NCBI GenBank assembly: GCA_964462035.1
Contig: CAYXAP010000001.1
Coordinates: 1-64,000, forward strand
Source: UBA1660 sp964462035
Lineage (GTDB): Bacteria > Myxococcota_A > Polyangia > Polyangiales > Houyiibacteriaceae
DNA length: 64,000 nt
Direction of reading: 5' to 3'
The notes under the pieces were generated by a model. It had not been told where the DNA came from, searched no databases, and saw only the letters and a list, made by a program, of their open reading frames with translations. Positions 50,976 through 64,000 of the stretch are shown here, one piece after another (positions within the stretch are counted from its first letter, which is position 1; the number at the start of each line of letters is the position of its first letter). The position numbers and the translations under genes were made by a program.

Positions 50976-53567
50976 TCAGCTCTCCTTGCTGAAGGTGAAT
51001 CCTTCGTCGTTGGCGTCGACTCGAACGGTGTCGCCGCCGTCGTAGCCGCCCTCGAGCATCGCCTGGGCCATCGGGTCCTGCAGCTCCTTGAGGATCACTC
51101 GCTTGAGCGGTCGCGCGCCGAAGGCCGGCTCGTAGCCGAGGTCGACGATGCGGTCCTTGGCGGACTTGGTCACGTCGAGGCCCACGCGCCGGTGCGCGAG
51201 GAGCTTCGCCAGGCCCCGGAGCTGGATCTCGACGATGCCGAGCAAGTCGTCCTTGCCGAGCGGGTCGAAGATCACGATGTCGTCGATCCGGTTCAGGAAC
51301 TCCGGGCGGTAGTGGGAGTGGATCTCCTCTTCGACCTTCTCGCGGAGCTCTTCGTCCGTACCCTCGTGGTCGAGGATCAGGTGACTGCCGACGTTGGAGG
51401 TCATGATGATGACCGTGTCTTGGAAGTGGGCCGGCCGACCGCGCGAGTCGGTCAGCCGACCGTCGTCGAGCACCTGCAGGCAGATGTTGAAGACGTCCGG
51501 GTGCGCCTTCTCCATCTCGTCGAAGAGCACCACCGAGTAGGGCCGCTGCCGGACCGCCTCGGTGAGGAAGCCGCCGGCGTCCGAGTCCTTGTAACCGGGG
51601 GGCGCGCCGAGCAGCCGCGCGACCATGTGCTTCTCCATGAACTCGCTCATGTCGAGGCGGGTCAGCGAGGCCTCGTCGTCGAAGAGGAACTCGGCGAGCG
51701 CCTTCGCGAGCTCGGTCTTGCCGACACCGGTCGGACCCAGGAAGAGGAAGCTCCCGATGGGCTTGCGCGGATCGCGCAGACCGACGCGACCACGCCGAAC
51801 GGCCTTGGCGATCGCCTGCACTGCGTGGTCCTGGCCGACGACGCGCTTCTTCAGCTCGTCCTCCATCCGAAGGAGCTTCGCCGTCTCCTCCTCCATCATC
51901 TTGGAGACCGGTACGCCGGTCCACGCGGCGACCACGTCGGCCACGTCCTGGGGGCTCACGACGTCGTGCACCATCATCTCGGCGGGCGCGGGTTCGTCTT
52001 CCATCCCCTCGGTCGCTTCCGCCAGCTGCTTCTCCAGCAGCGGGATGGTCCCGAAGCGTAGCTCGCCCGCCCGCGCGTGGTCGCCGCTGGCGCGGACCTG
52101 CTCGAGCTCGCGCTGAGCCGCGGCCAGCTCCTCCTTCAGCGAGCGAACGTCGCCGACGCCTTCGAGCTCGCGCTCCCAGCGCTTTCGCATCTCGTCGATG
52201 CGCGGTCGCAGCTCTTCCGCTTCCGCTTCCAGCTTCTCGCGGGTGGCGACGGAGTCGTCGTCGTGGTCGTCGAGCAGGCTCTTGGACTGGATCTCGAGCG
52301 CCTCCAGCCGCCGACGGAGTCGATCGAGCTCGGCCGGCTCGCTCTCCATCTCGACGCGCACGCGCGCCGCGGCCTCGTCGATCAGATCGACGGCGCTCTT
52401 CGGCAGCTGCACCCCGGGGATGTAGCGGCGCGCGAAGGTCGCGGCGGCTACGAGCGAGGGGTCGCTGATGCGGACACCGTGATCGATCTCGAAACGTCCG
52501 ACCACCCCGCGCAACACGGCGACCGCTTCGTCGAGCGTCGGCGGTTCCACCGGGATGCCGACGAATCGGCGGGCGAGGATGGCGTTCTCGTCCTGAGCCT
52601 TTCGAACCGCGTCTGGCGTGGCGATGCCGATCGCGCGCACCTCGCCCCGCTGGAGCGCTGCGGCGATCAGCTGACCGGCGCCGGCGGCCTGGTCGACGAG
52701 CGCGCCGAGGTCCGGCAGGAAGAGGATGATCTCACCGGCCGAGTCGCGGACGGCGTCGAGGATCGCGCGCATCCGCTCTTCGAGCTGGCCACGGAGCGAG
52801 GCCCCCGCCACCAGCGAGCCCATCTCGAGGCCGACGATCCGCTTGCCGAGGAGCATCTTCGGCACGTCGCCGATCGCGATCCGCTGCGCGAGCGCCTGGA
52901 CGATCGCCGTCTTGCCGATGCCCGGCTCACCGACCAGCAGCGGGTTGTTCTCCCGCCGGCGCGCGAGCACCTGGAGCATGCGGCGCAGCTCGGCGTCTCG
53001 GCCGACGGTCGGGTCGAACTTCCCCTGCGCCGCGAGGCGGGTCAGATCGCGCCCGAACTCCTCGATGGGGTCGCCGATCTCTTCCTTGCCCTTCTTCTTC
53101 CGCGAAGGCGAGGCCTCCTCGCCAACGGTCGCGCCCTCGATGGTCGCGCGGAGCACCGGGGCGCTCAGGCCGCACTGGCGGAGCACGTCTTTGACACCGC
53201 CGCTGGTCTCCTGCGCACAGGCCTGGAGCAGGTGGCGAACACCGACCGGCACACCGCCCGCGCGGGCCGCTTCACCCTCCGCTCGGCCGAGCAGGTCGAG
53301 CATGCGCGGTGAGAGGAACGACTTCCCCTCCTTGGTGGCGCGCTGCTTCCGGAGCAGGAGCTCCGCCTCTACCAGGACGTCGGTCGGGTCGACCCCGGCG
53401 CGCTTGAACGCCTCCGCAGCGCCGTCGTGGGACTCGACCAGCTCGTAGAGCAGGTGCAGCGGCTCCACCTCCGCGTGCTTTCGGTCGTCGGCCAGGGTCT
53501 GGGCGTTCGCGATCGCCTGTTTCGCGGCCTTTCCGTAGGCCTCGAGGCGGAGCGTCAGGGTGCTCAT
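50976..53567 (-). CDS. clpB: ClpB-type disaggregase with degenerate first AAA+ domain
   Basis: An 863-residue Hsp100 of normal ClpB length: Clp_N repeats (about 1-145), AAA-1, a coiled-coil M-domain (about 400-520) and AAA-2. AAA-1 keeps Walker A (GEPGIGKT, 213-220) and LARRF. But Walker B reads ILFLPDLG (Asp-Glu of the usual ILFIDEL replaced by Pro-Asp, 285-286), and the pore-loop Tyr of KYRG is Leu (SLRG, 258-260). AAA-2 is intact: GPTGVGKTELAKAL, VVLFDEMEKAHPD and GYKDSDAGG (Tyr kept). AAA-1 may thus bind but not hydrolyse ATP. Classic ClpB function may be modified. Followed by a dehalogenase in the same operon. Confidence 0.88.
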   Translation of the reverse strand: MSTLTLRLEAYGKAAKQAIANAQTLADDRKHAEVEPLHLLYELVESHDGAAEAFKRAGVDPTDVLVEAELLLRKQRATKEGKSFLSPRMLDLLGRAEGEAARAGGVPVGVRHLLQACAQETSGGVKDVLRQCGLSAPVLRATIEGATVGEEASPSRKKKGKEEIGDPIEEFGRDLTRLAAQGKFDPTVGRDAELRRMLQVLARRRENNPLLVGEPGIGKTAIVQALAQRIAIGDVPKMLLGKRIVGLEMGSLVAGASLRGQLEERMRAILDAVRDSAGEIILFLPDLGALVDQAAGAGQLIAAALQRGEVRAIGIATPDAVRKAQDENAILARRFVGIPVEPPTLDEAVAVLRGVVGRFEIDHGVRISDPSLVAAATFARRYIPGVQLPKSAVDLIDEAAARVRVEMESEPAELDRLRRRLEALEIQSKSLLDDHDDDSVATREKLEAEAEELRPRIDEMRKRWERELEGVGDVRSLKEELAAAQRELEQVRASGDHARAGELRFGTIPLLEKQLAEATEGMEDEPAPAEMMVHDVVSPQDVADVVAAWTGVPVSKMMEEETAKLLRMEDELKKRVVGQDHAVQAIAKAVRRGRVGLRDPRKPIGSFLFLGPTGVGKTELAKALAEFLFDDEASLTRLDMSEFMEKHMVARLLGAPPGYKDSDAGGFLTEAVRQRPYSVVLFDEMEKAHPDVFNICLQVLDDGRLTDSRGRPAHFQDTVIIMTSNVGSHLILDHEGTDEELREKVEEEIHSHYRPEFLNRIDDIVIFDPLGKDDLLGIVEIQLRGLAKLLAHRRVGLDVTKSAKDRIVDLGYEPAFGARPLKRVILKELQDPMAQAMLEGGYDGGDTVRVDANDEGFTFSKES

Positions 53568-53637
53568 GCGGGCACGTTCCGATCCCCGGCCAGATCCGTC
53601 AACCGCGAACGCGATCGGCCGTGCTCGGCGGCTGGAG

Positions 53638-54345
53638 TCAGCGATTGGAGAGCGGCGGCGTCCAGACCAGCTTCGGTCGACCGGCCCCCAGGATGAACGA
53701 CCCGCCGATGATCAAGCCCAGCGAGCCGACCAGGGTGCCCATACCCATCAAGGGCCCGAAGTCGAGGGCCACGCCGTAGCCGAAGAGTGTGGCGCCGACG
53801 GAGAGCATCGCCGCCAACACCGCGCCTCCGGCAATCCGCTTGCCGCGGGGCCGTCGAGCAGAGATCAGCGCCGAGCCCGGACCCGCCGGAAGCCAAGGCC
53901 CAGAGCGAACGACCTCCGAGTCCTGGCGGCGCACGGCGAGCTTGATGGCTCCGTTCGGAAGCCACACTTCGCACGGCGTGAGCGGGCAGACGAGCGCCGC
54001 CTCCTCCGGGCCGAGCGTCCGGGCGTAGCGGGCACTCGGTCGCACGACGTAGATCGAGAGCCCTTCTCCGTAGAGCCTCACACGGCGGCCCTCCGGCAGC
54101 GAGCTCTCGGGCTGCTCCCATCGAGGAGTCTCCGGCGGCGGCGGCTCGGGCACCGCTCCGAGGGCGTCGATGGGTTGCTCCGGCTCGGGCACGTCTCCGA
54201 GCGTCTCGGTCGGGTCCGATGCCTCCGGTTCCAGCGTTGGCGCCGGCGTGTCGGCCTCCGGCGTCGGCGGGTGCGCCTCCTGGGCGCGCGCCGTGCTCGG
54301 CCCCGCACAGACGAGCGCGATCGCCAGGATGGGGCGCCAAGGCAT
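53638..54345 (-). CDS. exported protein with Pro/Glu-rich linker and two C-terminal membrane segments
   Basis: A 235-residue protein. Signal peptide (IALVCAGPSTARAQ), then a Pro/Glu/Thr-rich linker to about residue 80, a strand-rich region of about 90 residues (LYGEGLSIYVV, CPLTPCEVWLPNG) that looks like a PEGA-type module, and two Gly-rich hydrophobic helices (about 173-215). Unknown function. The ATG at 54345 has CACAGT, a weak form of the leaderless box, 7 nt upstream, facing the divergent AKR-fusion gene. Confidence 0.6.
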   Translation of the reverse strand: MPWRPILAIALVCAGPSTARAQEAHPPTPEADTPAPTLEPEASDPTETLGDVPEPEQPIDALGAVPEPPPPETPRWEQPESSLPEGRRVRLYGEGLSIYVVRPSARYARTLGPEEAALVCPLTPCEVWLPNGAIKLAVRRQDSEVVRSGPWLPAGPGSALISARRPRGKRIAGGAVLAAMLSVGATLFGYGVALDFGPLMGMGTLVGSLGLIIGGSFILGAGRPKLVWTPPLSNR

Positions 54346-54402
54346 CGGCGCCACTGTGGCAAGCGGATCGCTGGCCGTCGAGCACCGGTCGGGCGCTCCA
54401 CG

Positions 54403-54408
54403 TATGCT
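54403..54408 (+). promoter_or_regulatory. -10-like box, leaderless start
   Basis: TATGCT ends 7 nt before the GTG at 54416. Confidence 0.45.
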
Positions 54409-54415
54409 GCCGCCC

Positions 54416-56157
54416 GTGAAGGGCGAGCGGGAGATCGGACTCGGGTGCATGCGCGTGCCCGAAGGCGACGAAGGAGTCGCCGTGCTCCGCGCTGGGTTCG
54501 ACGCGGGGGTGACGCTCTTCGACACCGCGGCAAGCTATGGACCCGAGAAGAAGCCGCATCACAACGAGCGACAGCTCGCCGAGGCGCTCGGCGATCGCAG
54601 CGCGTCGGTCACGATCGTCACCAAGGCCGGCATGAAGCGCGCCCGCGGTCGGTGGATGCCGAGCGGCAAGCGCAAGACGATCTTGGCCGACGCCGCCGCC
54701 AGCGCCGAAGCACTCGGCCGTGCGCCCGACGTGCTCATACTGCACCTGCCGGATCCGAGCACGCCGATCGAGACGAGCGTGCGCGCGCTGGTCGCCGCGC
54801 GGGAGGCGGGCCTCTGCGAAGCGGTGGGTCTCTCGAACGTGAGCCTCGGCCAGCTCGCGGCGGCACGCGCGCTCACCGAGGTCGCCTTGGTGGAGCTGGC
54901 GGTCGGTCCCTTCGATGAAGAGGCGGTCCGCGGGGGCGTGGTCGAGCGCTGCGTCGAGCTCGGCATCCCCGTGCTCGCCCACTCACCCCTGGGTGGGCCG
55001 AAGAAGCCCCGCCGGCTGACCGACGACGCCGACCTGCGCTGGCTCGCCGAGAGCCACGAGACGACGCCGCAGACGATCGTGCTGGCGTGGCTCCGAAGCC
55101 TGCACCCGCTCTTGCTCCCGATTCCCGGAGCGAGTCGCGTCGAGACCGCCGAGCTCGCCGCCAAGGCGGCGGAGCTGGTCCTCCGTGACGACGAATGCGC
55201 ACTCCTCGACGATCGCTTCCCGCTCGGGCGGTTGCTCCGAACGAAGCGCTCGGCGCGCGCGGTGACGAAGAGCCGCCGTGAGGTCGTCGTCTTCGTGGGT
55301 GTCCCCGCCGCTGGCAAGACCACCGCGGCGGCGGCGCTGGTGCGCGACGACTACCTCCGGCTGAGCCGAGACGAACGGGGAGGGACGCTGAAGGGGCTGG
55401 CTGGCGCGATGAGCGAGGCGCTCGAAGAGGGCACCGAGCGCATCCTGATGGACGCCACCTACCCGACGCGCGCGGGGCGCAGCCGTGTGCTCGAAGGCGC
55501 GTGGGAGCATGGCGCGCAGGTGCGTTGCATCCACTTCGACACCTCGATCGAGGAGGCTCAGATCAACGCCGTCGATCGCATGCTCGCGCGTACCGGCGAG
55601 CTCCTCGCCGGCGACGCGCTCGTCGCGGCGGGCAAGGAGGACCCGAACCTCTTCCCGCCGCATGCGCAGTTTCGATACCGCGACCGCTTCGAAGCGCCGA
55701 GTCCGGAAGAAGGCTTCGCCGCGATCGAGGTGCGCCCCTTCGAGCGCCGACCAATCGAAGGCCACGACCGGGCCGGTCTGCTGATCGATCTCGGTGCGCT
55801 CGTCGTTCCCGCTCGCTGGCGCCGCGGCGAGACCATCGATCCTGGCCGGATCCTCTCGTTCATCCGCGAGGACACTCCGACGATGGTGATGGCCTGGCTC
55901 CCTGAGGACGGCGGTCGGGGCGCTGCCGAGCTGCAAGCGGAGGTCGCTTCCATCGACCCCGCGATCGAAGTCGCCGCTTGCACCCACGCTCCGGGCCCTG
56001 CTCGCTGCTGGTGCCGGCCGCCGCTACCAGGGCTGCCGGTCGCGTGGCTTCGCCGGAACGCGATTGCCCCGGCGAAGGTCACGATGCTGGGCGCGACCCC
56101 GGCCACCGAGCGTCTCGCCGAGACGCTCGGCTTCCTCTACCGCCCGAGTCGACCGAC

Positions 56158-56164
<7 letters not shown>
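54416..56164 (+). CDS. aldo/keto reductase - P-loop kinase - HAD-like fusion
   Basis: A 582-residue three-part protein. Residues 1-275: an aldo/keto reductase with the full tetrad Asp36, Tyr41, Lys70, His110 (FDTAASYG, VTKAG, ILHLPD). Residues about 288-440: a P-loop kinase (VVFVGVPAAGKTTAAAAL, then RLSRDE) of the AAA_33/polynucleotide-kinase kind. Residues about 450-580: HAD-like, with the Zn-binding loop CTHAPGPARCWCRPPLPG typical of GmhB/HisB-type HADs. But the first Asp motif is IDLGAL, not DxDGT, and the later GD-X3-D pair is replaced, so phosphatase activity is unlikely. Kinase-HAD order is that of polynucleotide kinase/phosphatase. Overlaps the following convergent gene by 7 nt. Confidence 0.8.
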
Positions 56165-62082
<5,918 letters not shown>

Positions 62083-62320
62083 CGTTGTCCCTTCGTCCCG
62101 CCACTCGACGTCGAGCGACCACCACGAAGCCACACTTTTCCACCCTGAACGGGTGGGGTCAACCGTTCCCTGAGCGGGGTTCAGAGTCCCCATCGATTCG
62201 GGTTCGTCGAGACACTCGATCTCCATGCACTGGGGTGAACGGTCCTCACTGATTGTCACCAGTCCATCCGCGACCCCGGATGGGACGAAACTGGCCAGGG
62301 TGGGGGGTTTTCGGCGACCA

Positions 62321-64000
62321 TTGGCAAACAGCTCGACCTTGGCCCAGGAACCCCGACCCACCCTTCTGCTCGCCGGCGACGGTGAGCCGCTCGCCGACGC
62401 GATCCGTCAGTCGCTCCAGCGGCGGAAAATGACCGTCGAGACGGCGACGAGCGCCGACTTGGTGACCGCCGCTACGGTCGCCGCGCCGGACCTGATGGTG
62501 CTGATGGGCGACGCCGTGAAGGATGGCGGCCGCAAGGTGCTCGCGCAGCTCGCCGCGAACCCTGCGACCTCCGTGGTCCCAGTTGCTCTGCTCCAGGCGG
62601 ACGCAACGCTCGACGAACGGCTCCGCGCGTTCCGCAGCGGCGCGGTGGCGGTCATCCCGCGCACGGCGAGCGTCGACGAGATCGCCAACCGCGTCGCCGA
62701 TCTCTGCATCGAGCTGCCGAACCGTCCCGGGGAAGCGAAGGGTGCGCTCGGTGAGTCGACCCTCGACGAGCTCGTCGATCTCGTCAGTCAGCAGTTGCGC
62801 ACCGGGATCCTCTCGGTCGAGCGGGCGAACCCCGACGAGAAGGCACCCATCCGTTTGGTGCTCGGTCCAGGGGAGCGTGTCGCGAGCGCGCTCGACGAGT
62901 TCGTCCGCCACCTGAAGGGACTGATCGCCGAGGCCGAGCCGCTCCGCTACGAGCTCTTCGAGGCATCGGGGGGTCGACTTCGCTTCCTCGACGACGAGGT
63001 CGATCCCGATGGCGACCTGAAGGTCTTCACCGGGCTGCGTGTGCTCGTGATGGACGACGATCCGGGGCGCGCCGACGGGCTCGCCGCCGCGCTCCGCGAT
63101 CACGGCGCGTCGGTCGCCGTGACCAACGTGAGCGTCGATGGGCTCGAGCGCGCCCATCGACTCGACCCGGCCGTGGTGCTCCTCGACTCGAGCGTGATCG
63201 AGGGCAGCGGCTTCGAGGTCGTGCGCACGATGCGGCGCGACCCGCGGTTGCGGTGGGCGAGCATCCTCGTGCTGAGCTGGGACGAGATCTGGCCGAAGTC
63301 TCAGCCCTCGCCGGACCTCGAAGCGCTGGCGAGCCGCATCAAGCCGGTCATCGCGCCGGACGCCCAGCTCGAAGGTCGCGCGGCGAACGAGGACAGCTTC
63401 GACACGCGCCTCGAGCTCACCGGTCCGAGTCGCCTCCTGCGTGCGCTCGTGATGGTGCCCGGGACTCGCCACCTGGTGGTCCGGAGCTCGCACACCATCC
63501 TCACCGTCGACCTGGCCGATGGCCTGATCGTCTCTGCCTCCGGCAAGACCAAGGAGGGCGGCGTCGAGGGCACCGAGGCGCTCAACCAGCTCCTCATGCT
63601 CGCGACCGGCCGAGTGCACGTCGAGAAGCGGCTGCATCCGTCGAAGGCCAACGTGATGATGCCGGTCGACGAAGCGCTGGCCGCGTCGGCGCCGAGGGGG
63701 ATCTCCGTCGTCCCGAGCGCGCCGCCTCCGGCCCTGGTCGAGGACGACGAGGGACGTCCCGTCGAGGAGGAGCCGGAGCACGACCAGAGCGGTCCGCTCT
63801 TCCCGCCCGGCCAGCGGACGACCTCGCTCTCGGGTCCGGGTCACAAGGGACCGGCGACCGACTCCGAGCTCAGCTGGGGAGCGCCGGCGAGTCGGGAGTC
63901 GGGCGAGCATCGACACCCCTTCGCCGACCCCGAGCCGGAGCCGGCCAAGGCCAAGAAGCCCGCGGCTCCGGCGTGGAAGCCGAAGGCCCCCGCCCGGCCC
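62321..64000 (+). CDS. receiver-domain and PATAN regulator, partial at window end
   Basis: At least 560 residues, no stop before the window ends. TTG 62321 is one possible start; GTG 62300 is another, and neither has a good ribosome site. Residues about 10-120: a degenerate receiver-like module (TLLLAGDGEPLADAI). A helical middle. Residues about 240-340: a second receiver with VLVMDDDPGRADG and LLDSSVIEG, keeping the phosphorylatable Asp. Residues about 365-450: a PATAN/DUF4388 domain (RLELTGPSRLLRALVMVPG, LTVDLADGLIVSASGKT, ATGRVHVEKRLHP). A Pro/Glu tail follows. A two-component or gliding-motility regulator is likely. Divergent from the giant MopE gene. Confidence 0.75.
   Translation, partial: MANSSTLAQEPRPTLLLAGDGEPLADAIRQSLQRRKMTVETATSADLVTAATVAAPDLMVLMGDAVKDGGRKVLAQLAANPATSVVPVALLQADATLDERLRAFRSGAVAVIPRTASVDEIANRVADLCIELPNRPGEAKGALGESTLDELVDLVSQQLRTGILSVERANPDEKAPIRLVLGPGERVASALDEFVRHLKGLIAEAEPLRYELFEASGGRLRFLDDEVDPDGDLKVFTGLRVLVMDDDPGRADGLAAALRDHGASVAVTNVSVDGLERAHRLDPAVVLLDSSVIEGSGFEVVRTMRRDPRLRWASILVLSWDEIWPKSQPSPDLEALASRIKPVIAPDAQLEGRAANEDSFDTRLELTGPSRLLRALVMVPGTRHLVVRSSHTILTVDLADGLIVSASGKTKEGGVEGTEALNQLLMLATGRVHVEKRLHPSKANVMMPVDEALAASAPRGISVVPSAPPPALVEDDEGRPVEEEPEHDQSGPLFPPGQRTTSLSGPGHKGPATDSELSWGAPASRESGEHRHPFADPEPEPAKAKKPAAPAWKPKAPARP

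Noticed and set aside
62246..63916. A long minus-strand open frame under the regulator at the window end
   Set aside because: Its predicted protein is Arg/Asp/His-rich low-complexity, whereas the plus strand gives receiver and PATAN domains.

Overview
The window reads as chromosomal DNA of a high-GC, Gram-negative myxobacterium-like organism (Myxococcota/Polyangia; a Sandaracinus-type bacterium fits best, by inference). The grounds are: lipoprotein signal peptides on about a third of the genes; two proteins with MYXO-CTERM-type tails (Cys-rich segment, hydrophobic stretch, Arg cluster); many MopE-type Asp/Cys repeats; a PilZ-PEGA protein; and long proteins with acidic, Pro-rich or Ala-rich linkers. 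I see no rRNA, tRNA, CRISPR array, insertion sequence or prophage. One 100-N scaffold gap (4240-4339) interrupts a thiolase gene.

Layout. 0.1-6.1 kb: two membrane proteins, a secreted metzincin, a DUF6544-like protein, a thiolase and a DRE-TIM lyase/synthase. 6-16.4 kb: a lipoprotein sialidase, a pseudouridine synthase overlapping a PPK2 polyphosphate kinase, a LysR regulator divergent from a small lipoprotein, a DUF4403-like lipoprotein divergent from soluble transhydrogenase (sthA), and an S41-type lipoprotein. 16.4-28.3 kb: a nitrate/nitrite cluster. Its order is NirB-NirD fusion, fused DmsB-DmsC-like electron-transfer subunit, molybdopterin nitrate reductase, NarK-type transporter, a second FAD-less nitrite reductase with its own NirD, a porin, and an NsrR-type iron-sulfur regulator. 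Together these could import nitrate and reduce it through nitrite to ammonium in the cytoplasm. The anchor subunit suggests electrons for the nitrate step come from the quinone pool rather than from NAD(P)H or ferredoxin.

28.3-45.2 kb: an MpaB-family oxygenase, an aspartic-protease lipoprotein, a phosphatase-like lipoprotein, aroE-xseA, rhodanese-folK, a PilZ-PEGA protein, envelope proteins, a DinG-family helicase lacking one iron-sulfur cysteine, and a LamG lipoprotein. 45.1-56.2 kb: an amidase carrying MopE and FG-GAP repeats, a ClpB homologue whose first AAA+ module is degenerate and which forms an operon with a haloalkane dehalogenase, and a three-part fusion of aldo/keto reductase, P-loop kinase and degenerate HAD domain. 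56.2-62.1 kb: one 1974-residue frame joining what look like two complete secreted proteins (VWA-MopE-MYXO-CTERM, then lipobox-MopE-FGE domain). 62.3 kb to the end: a receiver/PATAN regulator that runs off the window.

A recurrent promoter architecture is visible. At least twelve genes have a TANNNT hexamer ending exactly 6-7 nt before the start codon and no Shine-Dalgarno sequence. This predicts leaderless transcripts and helps choose several starts. Genes inside operons, and some others, have clear Shine-Dalgarno sequences or 4-nt stop/start overlaps instead.
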